Shown here: positions 49,430-60,601 of the stretch, piece by piece
How the letters are laid out: each line of letters starts with the position of its first letter
How positions within the stretch are numbered: position 1 is the stretch's first letter
Source of the DNA: Chytridium lagenaria
Lineage: Eukaryota > Chytridiomycota > Chytridiomycetes > Chytridiales > Chytridiaceae
DNA: 64,000 nucleotides
Assembly (NCBI GenBank): GCA_025449115.1
Contig: JAHLKC010000030.1
Location: forward strand, 248,001-312,000
Direction: 5' to 3'
The notes under the pieces: generated by a model
What the model was told of the DNA's origin: nothing
Database searches by the model: none
The model's input: only the letters and a program-made list of their open reading frames with translations
Made by a program: the position numbers and the translations under genes

Positions 49430-49968
49430 TCAACCCCAACTGCATGCCGCTAAATTATATATCATTGGGACCTCACGTTCATTATCCACGAGGGAGGTAT
49501 AATACAACATCTTGAGGGTTTGCCGGATACCGAGAATGCTATGTCCAATTTGACGGGAAGTTAAAAGTAAAGGTTGAGTTTTGATTATGAAGAGTACTGC
49601 AGAGAGATACTTTGTGATGTTACATTGGACGTTGATGGGCGCGTAGCGTTGTCGTGGTATTGAATGAGATCGCCAAATAAACGTCTGAGGGCTTCCGCCA
49701 AGATGTTTGTCCACAAGCTTCCTTCATCAATGTACAAGATATTTATTAGGCCAAGTGAACGGCTCACTGCGAAGCTGTCATAATGTAGACCGTCGCTGGA
49801 AGCGACTATAAGCTGTACGAGACTTTCATGAGTTGCAGGGTTTCCATTTGGGTGAGACGGGCAGCAGTGTCTTTTGCTGCACCAAACTGCCCCCAGACAC
49901 CGCATCTGCAAAATGATTTGTTTTGAAAACGGCATGTGATAGCAAGTTATGACAGTCACGAGAGCCAT
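49430..49968 (-). CDS. Candidate unrecognised gene
   Basis: A protein-like reading from MALVTVITCYHMPFSKQ (49968) through SLGLINILYIDEGSLWTN and LAEALRRLFGDLIQYHDN continues after a frame change near 49615 into KYLSAVLFIIKTQPLLL, ending MIYNLAACSWG at 49430. It is divergent from the acyl-CoA oxidase gene, with about 200 bases between them. No family recognised, and the frame change lowers confidence. Confidence 0.35.
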
Positions 49969-50169
49969 TTTGCCGTTAAATTAAACTTCACATACTCAGC
50001 ATCTGCCGAAACCTCCATACGTCCATCCATCCATCCATCCATCCTCATCTCTCTCCTTGCTGGTTGCGATCCGACTTCCAATTTCTCAGTGTAGATCCTG
50101 CTTCTTTCAACACAGCTCACAGTATCGGAAAGGGATCCATTCTCACTTCACACACATCATCATCGCAAC

Positions 50170-53051
50170 ATGCACAGAATCACTGCTCTCGCTGCCCATT
50201 TGAGGCAGAGCGACATCAGCATTCATCAGAACAACACTAGTGGATCTGCTAAACAACCAGAGGTATTTGATTGTATTGACACCTTCATCCCAATCTCTTA
50301 TTCCAAGTCCAAAACATCTCATTTCTTACATATTATCCTTGCAGGAGGATGTCAGGAAACAGCCAATGATGGATATTGCCCGCGAACGTCAGGCCGCGTC
50401 CTTTTCTATCCGTGACATGAAAGTGTTTTTGGACGGAGGAGAGAATGAGGCCAAGGCTAGGGTAAGATCTCCCGGTTTCATTCGCATCTGATAGGATTCC
50501 ATTTCACACAGGATCTTGCATACCTCATGATCCAACGCGATCCCATTCTCTTTTACGAAGCCGGGCATCCATTCGACATGACCCGCAAAGAGCTTCGAGA
50601 AAAGTAATCAATGCAATATATTCATCTTGTTAATCTATGTTTAGGACAATGGCTCAAGTTCGAAGATTCGCCGAAATTCAAAAGTCTCTTAAAGACGAAC
50701 TACTCAAACGGGCTTTTTTCCTCAATGTCTGGTAAGAAAGAGGTACCTGTGTTTCAATACTGACATTGTTTTGCAGCGAGTTTTCGGAGAGTCTGAATAT
50801 GCGTTTGTACGTTCACGAGATGCTGTACAGGACTTCGATTGAGCTTTTTGGTACCGAAGAACAAAAGACCCAACTCCTTCCTGATGTTGAGAATTACAAT
50901 GTCATTGGTTCATTTTCTATGGTGCGTTTAACGTTTACCCTACACCTTTTTTTCTAATCATTTTTCTTTCAATAGACTGAGCTTGGACATAGGTAAGATG
51001 GTTTTATCTTCTAGTATTTGTGCATTCGTTCGTGATTGTTGAATTTTCCCTTTTTTGTACCATCAGCTCCTCCCTTCGTGATCTCGAAACCACCGCAACT
51101 CTTGATCTCGCTACCGACGAATGGGTCATCCACAGCCCAACCCTGACCTCCACAAAGTGGTGGATCGGCATGGTCGGCCAGACCGCAACCCACACCGGTA
51201 CCCATCCCTCCTATCTTGCAAAACCCACTAATCATCAAAAAAAGTTATGGTCTCGCAAACCATCGTGAATGGTCGTAATGTTGGTTTGAACTGGTTTGTG
51301 CTCCCCCTTCGTGACGCCAAGACTGGACGGCTGTTACCGGGAATCACTGCTGGTGATATTGGAGCAAAGGCGGGGAGGAATGGATTGGATAATGGATGGA
51401 TTCAGGTTACGCAGGCTAGGATTCCGAGGACGAGTATGCTCATGAAGTGGTGTCAGGTGGAGAAGGATGGAACGGTGACGGAGCCACCGCATCCTGCTGT
51501 TGTGTAAGTTAACTTTTCAGCGTATTTCACGCTCCTTTTTTCGGCTCTCGGTAGAAGCTACTAACGTTAACTTAAGCTATGCTACTTTGATTCCAGAGAG
51601 GCTCAGCGTTCTTCCCGGTATTCGAAGCATGTGCGGACAGTCTTTGACCATTGCGTCTCGATACGGAGTTACCAGGAGGTCATTATTTTCTCCGATTCCC
51701 TATATTTTCTCTACGTCCTTCAGGAATTTCCACTCATCCACCATTTTCAATAACAAAGGCAAGGCAATACGAACCAACAGATCATTGACTACCAATCTCA
51801 ACAAGTCAACATCCTCCCGGCCGTCGCCGGTATCTACGTCATGATTTTTGCCGAAAAGTAAGCCCCCCCCACTCAGCTCCCTTTTCCTCACCCTCACCCG
51901 TCAATAGGAAAGTCATGGCCTACTGGAAGTCTTGTCAAAACCTCGCCCAAACCTCCCCCTTTGACTACATGTCCGTCCTCCCCGACATCCACGCCGTCTC
52001 TGCGGGCATCAAAGCCGCAACAACCTGGTGGGGCTCCGACGTCCTCGAGATTTGCCGCAGAGCCTGTGGAGGACATGCGTATAGCTCTTATAATGCTATT
52101 GCTGGGCATATTGGGGATTACGGGGTGATGACGACCGGTGGAGGGGATAACTTTCCGATGGCTCAGCAGTGTGCGGTGAGAACACGGGTGTATAATGTTT
52201 TGCTAATTTTCATTCAGAGGTATGCGCTTTATTGTGTGCAGAGGGGGTTGAGCGGGAAGAAGAATGTGGGGTCTGCGGTGTTCCTTGATGGTGCTGTTGG
52301 GATTCAGCAGAGGAAGGAGTTTGCATTCAAGGAAGGGGATTTCAGAAAGTTATCAACCTTTGTGGATATCTTTTCTTACTTGATTGTTAAAACGGTGAGT
52401 TGTATCTCTCTCGAATCTTTGGATTATTCTGATTCTTTTTTTTGTTTCGGTTAGTCTGTACGCATGTCTGCGAAACTGGCTGTCGACAAAAAACTCGCGG
52501 ATGATGTTTGGAACGCCAATATGGTTGATTTGATCCAATTGAGGTTTGATTTTCGTTTTTTATATCTTTTTTGACAGTTTATAGCCACCTCTACACATTC
52601 CGATACCTCTTCTCGTTGTATTTAGACACACTCAAGGAGATGGAATCCAACCCAACCCAAGCTAAACTCATCCCCATCCTCCACACCTGTGGCGCTTTAT
52701 TCGCCGCCGACGTGTTACGTCGTGATTTCCTCGATTTGTGTCTCGCCGAACGCGTGATGAAGCCGGAATCCGTTGATGCGTTCAAGAAAACCGTGTTTGA
52801 CATGGTGAAAGAATTACGTGCTGACGTGATTCCATTGACAGATGGTATTCTACCTTTTTTCCCGTTTTCGTGCTTTTTAACCTTTTTTTTTTATAGCTTG
52901 GGCGTTCCCTGATTTTGTTATCAAGGCGCCGATTGGAAGATATGATGGAGATATCTATACACATCTTTTTGAGACTGTGAAGAATGCGCCGGATTGTTTT
53001 AAAACCCCGTATTATGAGAAGGAGATTGGGCCTCTTTTGTCCTCAAAGTGA
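50170..53051 (+). CDS. Peroxisomal acyl-CoA oxidase
   Basis: Oxidises acyl-CoA to trans-2-enoyl-CoA with O2, the first step of peroxisomal beta-oxidation. The N-terminus MHRITALAAHL contains R-I-x5-H-L, a perfect PTS2. Landmarks: RKQPMMDIARERQAASFSI, RDPILFYEAGHPFDMTRKE, MTELGHS with RDLETTAT, TKWWIGMVGQ, GLNWFVLPLRD, TRRQGNTNQQIIDYQ, RACGGHAYSSYN and TGGGDNFPMAQQCARY. Introns are at about 50262-50344, 50463-50511, 50604-50643, 50732-50776, 50921-50975, 51200-51245, 51505-51578, 51679-51759, 51859-51907, 52174-52217, 52395-52453, 52543-52575 and 52845-52896. The catalytic-base region reads GGGDN where the family has EGDN. The C-terminus is -LLSSK, without an SKL signal. Confidence 0.92.
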
Positions 53052-53269
53052 ATGATTATGGATTCGTCAACGTGAAATAAATACTTAAGATTAGAGTCTG
53101 AATTCTGTTTCCCGCAATGATATCATCCATAGACCCAGACGGCTGCCATAGCATTCAACTGTTTCGTTACAAAGTAGAAATACTACACTTTGAAAGAAAA
53201 ATATAAAAAATGTGTAAAATGTATTCACAGCATTTGAATCAAAACAATACAAACCCGCCAAAAAGCTTG

Positions 53270-54618
53270 CTACAAATCATCCTCTCCCATCCCATCCTCC
53301 ACCTCCCCATCCACATCATCATAATCCACAAAAAAAGGCTGTCTTTCCTCCGCATTACTCCCCGCCCCAACACTCCCAAGCTCAACCCCAATCCTATCCG
53401 CAAGCGACACATTATGCACCCATATCCAGTATATCCCAAACAACGACAACCCTGCACCACCCATCAAAGCCATAAGACTTGGACCCACATAAGCCCATCG
53501 AGGCGTGTAGAAAAGGGTGAAGAGGTCGTAGCCGTCAAATGCGGAGGGGATGATGAGGTAAGAGCGGGTGAAGAGGGGGAGGCGGTGGATGCATGTTGTT
53601 AGGGGGGATGCGCATGTGGAGATGGCGTGGGAGGTGTTGTAGGTTTTTTGAAAGCCGCTTTAAGCTGTTTAGTAAAGAAACAATGGGTGTAAGACTCACG
53701 TGAACGTGATGGTCCAATTGAGGACTTGATGTTCCACATCTTGTGCTTTTTGAATGACGAATTCAAATCTTGCACCTTCCCATAATTGACGGCCATCGTC
53801 TCTGGGTATGGTGAAAAGGTACTCGTTTTTATCAATATAATCGAGGTATTCTGTCATGTTATAGGAAGTTCCCCAGTTACCGCTCTTTGTGCTGGCGGAT
53901 GACACGAAAAGGGAGAAGCCTCGGACACGTGGCATGTTAAAGGTCATTTTCATATTCTGGATGAATGATATGCTCGATTTAGTATAGATTATGTTGGATG
54001 CGACAAGAAAAAGAACGAGGACACAATCACTCACCCCTTGAGTTATTCGGTCAAAAGCCACCCTGTTCAAATCCATTGTTGAATTATCCAAATAAATCGT
54101 CCAATTGAACTCTTTCTCGACGTCAGCGACCGGTGGGGAGCCCACGAACAGTAAAGAACCCTCATCAGCGCTGACCTGCCGTAAACCGTTATAATGAACC
54201 GTGGCTTCCTTGAAGATAAGTGGTGAACTCAAGAGTAAGGGTTCGAAAAATGGGATCAGCTTTCGACCAGAGTCATTGCCAAAAAAGCCAAAACGGTTGC
54301 ATAGGAGGAGAATGAGGGCGAGGATGGTGATGATGATGGAGTAGACTTGGTTTGAGGAGAAACAGGGTTAAGATTGTTTTTTGTTCTTTTTCCTTTATGA
54401 AAGGTTTGCTTACAGAAGGTCCAAAGTATCTTGCGGGTGAAGATGGAGGAGAGGGTGGTTTTTGCTACTGCCTGTTCTGTTGGCAGTCTTGGGGGTAGTA
54501 ATGATGAGGAAGAGGAGTAAGGTGATGGAGGTGGAGGTGAGGATGAGGACAGAAAGTGTCGACGTCGAGATGTTGAGGATGAAGAAGATGATGGTAGAAA
54601 AGTGTTGGGATTGCTCAT
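53270..54618 (-). CDS. Two-pass membrane protein, family member B
   Basis: The cytosolic N-terminus is Ser/Pro-rich with a basic patch. After an intron (GTAAGC at about 54412) TM1 reads VYSIIITILALILLLCN. The luminal domain includes NWTIYLDNSTMDLN and NYNMTEY-like glycosylation sites. Introns at about 54036-53958 and 53700-53666 precede the last exon with C-x6-C-I-H-RLPLFTRSY, TM2 (WAYVGPSLMALMGGAGLSLF) and an acidic tail ending DGMGEDDL at 53270. It shares topology, the C..C.H.LP.F..SY pattern and tail composition with the gene at 39739-40811, from which it is clearly diverged. Function unknown. Confidence 0.65.
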
Positions 54619-55100
54619 GGTTTTGGTACTTTAAGTAGGTTTAGGTGAGTATAAGCGTTCACCAGCTGAAAGGTGATTGATGGTGTTGTAACGTTGCCGA
54701 CAGATGATGGACGGAGATGATGGACTGCTGGGTGATGATGATGATGGCAAAAATGAACCTGCTGAGCTCGCCCCTGACCCAGTCAAATTAAAAGTCACAC
54801 ATTGTTACAAACCCACGTTATCACACTAATAAACGTCCTCACAAATCTATGGGTGCCGGGCATGTCCGTCATTGAACAAAGGATATGCCTCACGTTGTTT
54901 TTCGTAATGAGTGAAAGTCCAGTTCACGGCGGCGGGTGTCAAGGAGCAAGGAAGGGAACGCAACTTCTCTTCATTTAATCGTCTCAACACAGATGATAAT
55001 TAAAACTTAAGAGTCAAGCATACATATTTATATGCAAGACTCTGTGATGGCGACGTTGTTGTATCTCAGAGTTGGGGTGTTCGTATTTCATCATCAGTAT
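54619..55100. other. Intergenic region, no supported gene
   Basis: It lies upstream of membrane-family member B and probably contains its promoter. It has GATGATG runs near 54730. Nothing else seen. Confidence 0.4.
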
Positions 55101-55445
55101 CTAGCAACTGAACGACGTCATGCGGACTCTGCTTCCTTCTTTGTCGACCGTATAGTCAGTAATTGGCACCTGCAACATATGCCTCAACCTCTGATTGAAC
55201 GACCTTACGCTATTCGAGTCCAGTAAGACTCCTGCTTCGAACTTGCAGACACTGTCTCCTTCACATTTTATATACCCAATATACATCTCTGGCACATCAG
55301 GCTTACCCACAAGAAAGTTTGTTTCTAACTTGTTTAGAGATAGATAGCTGCTTCTTGGCTCTGTCTTGCTCTCTGGTTGTTCTTGACGACGCCCACGACC
55401 TGACAGATGCATGGGCAAGCAGTGAACTTGCATCCATCCATCCAT
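55101..55445 (-). CDS. Small unrecognised ORF (114 codons)
   Basis: An uninterrupted minus-strand ORF with protein-like composition: SSYLSLNKLETNFLVGKPDV, MYIGYIKCEGDSVCKFEAGV, SFNQRLRHMLQVPITDY. It has four Cys and no TM or clear signal peptide. No introns are needed and no family is recognised. It lies between two better-supported genes. Confidence 0.35.
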   Translation of the reverse strand: MDGWMQVHCLPMHLSGRGRRQEQPESKTEPRSSYLSLNKLETNFLVGKPDVPEMYIGYIKCEGDSVCKFEAGVLLDSNSVRSFNQRLRHMLQVPITDYTVDKEGSRVRMTSFSC

Positions 55446-55842
55446 GAATTTTATTTATTCTTTAAACCATGCACCCGGCATGCGCCCATTATCCATTCAT
55501 TCACAAAAACCAGTTTTCTTACTAATAAAATTCAATGACTTGCTCGTTGGTGTTATGGAATAAGCCCGTATCAGCAACTTGTCACTTTTGTGTGAATTGT
55601 CAGAGTCCCAAAATGGTAAGAATTGGGCGTAGGTAGCACCAAACTCACACTTGGATCACCACATTTGTTTTCCATTTAAAGTAATATTTTAAAAAAACAA
55701 GGCACTCTTTGTGCCAAACAAATATCGTTTACAGGAAAATGCTCAGAGTGCTGGGTGGGTCCCAGCTGCAAGTAAGATACCTTGTTGGTGTGTGGGGTGA
55801 CCAAATTGAGTAATCAGTCAGCTAGACTCTTGGGTTTAATTC

Positions 55843-55850
55843 TTTAAATA
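55843..55850 (+). promoter_or_regulatory. TATA-like box of the carboxypeptidase gene
   Basis: TTTAAATA about 65 bases before the start codon at 55911. Confidence 0.35.
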
Positions 55851-55910
55851 GTCAATAAAAAAAAAACGGAGCCTTTCAGTGATCCTCATCGTTGCGTTAA
55901 AAATATCATC

Positions 55911-57695
55911 ATGATCTCATTGACAAAGATCTTTGCCCTTACTGCGGCCATCGCTGGAGCAGCAGCCTCTGCAAGTGTGCCGTCTTCTGCTTCTTCTCCA
56001 TCTGTCTTTTCAAGGAACGATCGTTACAAAGACCACGCCGTCTATCGATTCGATGTCCAGTCATCCAAGCAGGCAGATGTCATCCAAAGTATCCTTGATA
56101 AATACGAAACTCAGCTAGAGATTGACAGCTGGAGCCATGGAGCCAAGGGCAAGGTCGATCTTATGTAAGCGCGGTACTTCCTTCCTTTCATCCATTCTCA
56201 CATGTCATTGCAAACAGGATGCCGAAATCTGCCGTCCCGATCCTGAAATCTGAGCTCTTCGATGCCATCCCCAACACGGTCTTTGTCCCTGACGTCAAGG
56301 TTCTTCTTGACAAAGGACTCCGTTATTCAATGGAGAAACTCTCACAAGCTTCAAGCTCTTGTGGAATCTAACTCCCGAAGCAATCCTCACCGCCGATCAG
56401 ATTTTTAGTGACTATCAAGATTTGTCGGTCCTCACCGCCTTCTTCAATACCCTTCCTGGATATAAGCAGGTCAGCCTTGGCAAGAGTTATTTGGGAGCCG
56501 ATATTCCTGGATTTACCATCGGGAAGGGCCCCAAGTCGATTGTTTTCAATGGTGGCATTCATGCGCGGTTCGTAGACACTTCAATTCATGCTTCTTTTAT
56601 AGGCGTTTATAAATGCAGATCGTTTCTGATAACTCTTCTTATCTTATAGTGAATGGATTTCCGTTGCAACCACTACTTACATTGGAAACTGGCTCGCAAC
56701 GAACCCCGCCGCCTCCAAACTTCTTGACCTCTTCACATTCCATGTCGTTCCCGTACTCAATGTCGATGGATACGCTTACACTCGGTCCACTGACAGGCTT
56801 TGGAGGAAGAACCTTCAACCCAACTTCAACTCCACTTGTGTCGGTACTGACCCCAACCGCAATTGGGACTTCAAGTGGTCGTTCCCAGGCGCCAGCGCAA
56901 ATCCTTGCTCTTCCTGCTTATTACGGTAAGGTTTAAAACTATTAAAATAAGAAGATAAATATTTAAACGATTTTTATATTCTGTAGGTCCTTCTGCCTTC
57001 TCCGTTCCCGAAAGCAAGGCCATGGCCGACTACGTCCTCAAGCTTGGTAACGTTGTCTCCTTCATGGATTTCCACGCCTTCTCACAACTCTGGCTCTTCT
57101 CCAACGGTTGGACCTGCACTGAGCTTATTAAAGACTATGCCGTCGTCAAAGCCGCAGGAGACGTCGCTGTCGCCGCCCTCGCGTCGGTTCACAACACCAC
57201 CTTCACCAACGGTGATATCTGCAATACTATCTATCCCGCTAGTGGAAGTAGTGTCGATTGGGCCTATAACGTCGCGAACGTGACGTTTGCTTATACCGCC
57301 GAGTTGAGAGACGAAGGACAGTTTGGTTTGAACTCCCAACCGACCAGATTATCCCTACCGGAGAGGAAACTCTTGCGGGAATGGTTGCGCTTTGGAACTA
57401 TATCGCTGATTACGTTTACGGAACCACCCCGACAACCACAACTACCGTTACCCCGACCACCACCACTACCGCAACGTCGACTTCTGCTCCCACGTCCGTA
57501 CCCACTTCTCTTCCTACCCCACCTCCTGTTTCGCTTTGTCTTCATGATAAATGTCAGATTGGTGGACCCCTTACCACCGCTTGTGCAGATGCGTGTGTGG
57601 GGAGGATTATTGGTGCTGACGCGTACTGTGGTGCGCAGGCTTGGGATCCTACTTGTGTGAGGCAGGTGGCGAGTGTGTGTGGGCTCAAGTGTTAG
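55911..57695 (+). CDS. Secreted M14 metallocarboxypeptidase with C-terminal Cys-rich domain
   Basis: Signal peptide (MISLTKIFALTAAIAGAAAS), then an activation peptide and a catalytic domain of the carboxypeptidase A type, which removes C-terminal residues with a Zn ion. Zn ligands are H and E of GGIHAR-EWIS (split by the intron of about 56569-56648) and H of DFHAFSQLW. The substrate-binding NVDGYAYTRSTDRLWRKN and DPNRNWDFKW and the catalytic Glu of YTAELRDEGQFG are present. A Thr/Pro linker leads to an eight-Cys domain, C-x4-C-x8-C-x3-C then four more Cys, with AWDPTCV. Introns: about 56166-56217, 56569-56648 and 56928-56985. Indels near 56315 and 57330 break the frame. The extra Cys domain is unusual for fungal M14 enzymes. 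Confidence 0.88.
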
Positions 57696-58286
57696 ATTGA
57701 TATACCTTTTTTTTTTAAGACGTCATAGATTTTTTTTTTTCCAAATAAACAAACTTAATCTTTATAGATCGTCAGTCACCTTGGTTGCGCTTTTGACATA
57801 GGATCATGAAAAGTGCAAATACCATTGTATCTGTCATTCCTTTCATTAAGTATGGTAAGGAACTTATGCCTCAGTGACGTGAGGACACATACCACTGTCA
57901 TTATTAGACACAGCACGTAAAAGTATGAAATACTCCACCACACATACGTCATAAGTATACGGCAAATTATTTATAAGTAACGCCAGAGTCGGCGTTAAAA
58001 AAGTAACCAAAGCTATGGAAGACATCAATAACCCCTTTGCCCTTTGCAGCATGATGGTGCAACCGAAAAATCATTTTCTGAGCGGCTGGGTATATGCGCA
58101 TACCGAGTTCTGAAGGTGCTCATGCCTCTTTGCGGCATCCCAATTGCCGCCTTCCTGATTCCCTAAGGGCATCACGACATGACGTAAAAGGCTAATAAAA
58201 TAGAAGAGCCATATAAGAGTGAGAATACGTCATTCTAAGGGTTATAATAAAGGATGTCTTCTCTTGGGGCTGCAGCCGAAGTGAAG
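57696..58286. other. Intergenic region, no supported gene
   Basis: T-rich 3' sequence of the carboxypeptidase gene, then promoter sequence of the next gene. A 62-codon minus ORF at 57864-58052 has no motif. Confidence 0.4.
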
Positions 58287-58295
58287 ATATTTAAA
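58287..58295 (+). promoter_or_regulatory. TATA-like box of the propeller-protein gene
   Basis: ATATTTAAA about 70 bases before the start codon at 58361. Confidence 0.35.
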
Positions 58296-58360
58296 CCCAC
58301 GCGCTGTCCGTTTCCACCTTTCATCACCCACAGACTTCTTCACCCACCTCAAATCTCAAA

Positions 58361-59668
58361 ATGACTGCCATCATCCGTAATGCCGTCATTGGCCTTGCCC
58401 TTGTCTCATCTCTCACCTTGGCCTCTCCCGTCCCGGTTTAAATCCCATCCGCAAACCCACGCCCAAGCCAGTTCCCACCGGTCCTGTCCCTACCCTTGCA
58501 CCATATCCCTGGGAAGTCCTCTACCCTGGTGACTCGGCCATTTCACCGCTGGTGCTGCCTCACTCATCGACAATGAGCTTATCGTCATCGCTTCTGGAAC
58601 CGGCATCTTGCATTACAACATCAAGGAGGGTTCCACCATTCAATACCATGTCCCTACCAACTTTGTTCTGGATGCTTGGGGTGCTTCCAAGAATGAAGTC
58701 TGGGCCGTCGGAACCAACAAGCCTGGATCCAGGGATGCACAGCTTGGACGTTTTGATGGAAATCAGTGGTCGGATGTTTTATTGTAAGTTGTTGTGCTAA
58801 CCCTAATGCTATGATGATTCATTATCTAATCTTTTTCTTTCTTACACGCTTATTAGGGGTTTCCAGATGCCGATCTCCGTCACTTTGCGTGCAATTCACG
58901 GCACTTCAGCTTCCAACGTCTGGGTCGCGGGTGGCACCGGTGAAATGCCCGGAGGCGGTGTAGGTGGGAGGACATTTATCCTTCTCCACTTTGACGGTGT
59001 CCGCTGGACCAAGGTGATTGACGGCACTTACTACACCGGTATCTCTGTATTTGCTCGCGGTAACGACGTTTGGGTTGGTCGTTGACGGTACCCTCCTTCA
59101 CAGCTCGGATGGCTTCAAGACTCGCAGAATCGTCGAGAATGAGGGAACCAGCTTTGATACTGGTGTGCAAGGTATCTGGGGTTCGCCGACTTCGACCACG
59201 TCGGATCTTTACATTGCTTGCAATGATGGGTTGAAGATTGTTACGAATGTGGGTTGCAAGTCAAAGTCTAGTTCAGTCTCCTGCCAGACAATGTCCTCTT
59301 TGGGGGATGCACCGAACCGTGGCAACACGGGTTACGGAACTGCTACTGTTTTGGGTGGATTCCCTGGATTGCCTGATTCCGTGGTCTACACGTAAGTTTT
59401 TTTTGTTTTTTTTCTTCTCACAGCTGCTCTCGCATCAGCATAATGCTGGATCTCATGATTAAACTATAATTTTTTCTACAGCGCTGGCACTTATGGTTTC
59501 GGCGGGCTCTATGACGGCTATAACCTCGTTCAGGACAAAACCATCCCCGTCTCTGGTATCAACCAATCCACTTACCGCTCTCTCATGCTTGCTGCTCCTG
59601 ACGCTGAAGGAAAGCAGTACATGTATGCCATGGCGAACGACGCTTTCCTGGCGAGACGTCAAGTTTAG
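58361..59668 (+). CDS. Secreted beta-propeller-like protein
   Basis: Signal peptide MTAIIRNAVIGLALVSSLTL, a Pro-rich segment, then repeated blade-like motifs: LDAWGASKNEVWAVGTN, IHGTSASNVWVAGGTG, ISVFARGNDVWV and GIWGSPTSTTSDLYIACN. This spacing and the GTSxxxVWVAG signature fit BNR/Ycf48-like seven-bladed propellers. Introns: about 58783-58857 and about 59392-59482. Frame jumps near 58436, 58535 and 59083 break the signature and look like indels. The stop is TAG at 59666-59668. No catalytic residues identified; an extracellular binding role is inferred. Confidence 0.68.
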
Positions 59669-60601
59669 ATGATTATCAAGATAGAGCTATTGATCAAGCC
59701 AATGTTTATTTATTTTTTTTTCCCCCATGAGGATCCTTGATTTTATCCATGTTACAAAGACTTTGGGGTGGTTTGACCCCGTGTCTGAGCTCACCTTATT
59801 TTTATTTCTTGCATAGTGATTCCGCACTGCATTTCAACACGGTTTTAGACAATAAACTTAAACAGCATTACGTTTAATGCTCTTGGCACATATCGCATCA
59901 TGTCTAATGTTTTAAGTATGCTACACCCTTTTTTTCTCACTTGCATCACGTTTAATGTTCGTAGCACATATCGCATCACGTCTAATAAGAGCGAGGTCAG
60001 AGTCTTGGGGTAAAATTGCGTCAACGCTGAAGCTTTGGTAGTTGCAAAACTTGATGGTTTCTCGCCGTTGCACATACGGAGCTGGGTCTGTCACAGCGTT
60101 TGGACTCGAGAAGCTGCAACGTTGATGGCTATACATAGGGAGCACCAACAATACTTAAGCAGGGCTTTTATTGGGTAATTTGGGTTGAAACGCGCGCGCA
60201 TCGCGTTGACACACAACAATGGAATTCTTAATATCACGTCATTTAAACACCAAACGGTGGCAAAGAATCAGGGAGTGTCAAAAACTTGACAAACAATACC
60301 AAAGTAGGTATAGCCAGCGTTTAAAGCCCCCTTGTCGTTCTTGTTTCAAAAAAAAAAAGCATTAAAATTGTCCAACAGTTTTTTTTCTTGTTTAGCCCCA
60401 CCCATCACTTAAAAACGAGGCGGAGAAAAGACCAGCTTCAACCTCTTCCCGCTTTCAGCAACGTCCTCCGTTTCATTCCTCATCAAATCTTATTGACACC
60501 TGGACCTGGTCTTAAAGCAGCCAGCAAGCTCTCCGATCCAAGTCGGACCCCCTTTGCAATAAAAGTCTGCATTTGAAAAAGAAAGAGGACAGACTTGCAA
60601 G
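59669..60601. other. Intergenic region with a short direct repeat
   Basis: It contains the direct repeat at 59868-59985 and poly-A/T runs. TTTAAAG at 60320 may be a promoter element of the next gene, about 280 bases upstream of its ATG. No gene supported. Confidence 0.45.
59868..59985. repeat. Direct repeat of ~42 bp
   Basis: CA(T/TC)ACGTTTAATG and AGCACATATCGCATCA-like sequence appear at 59868-59912 and again at 59944-59985. Confidence 0.75.
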
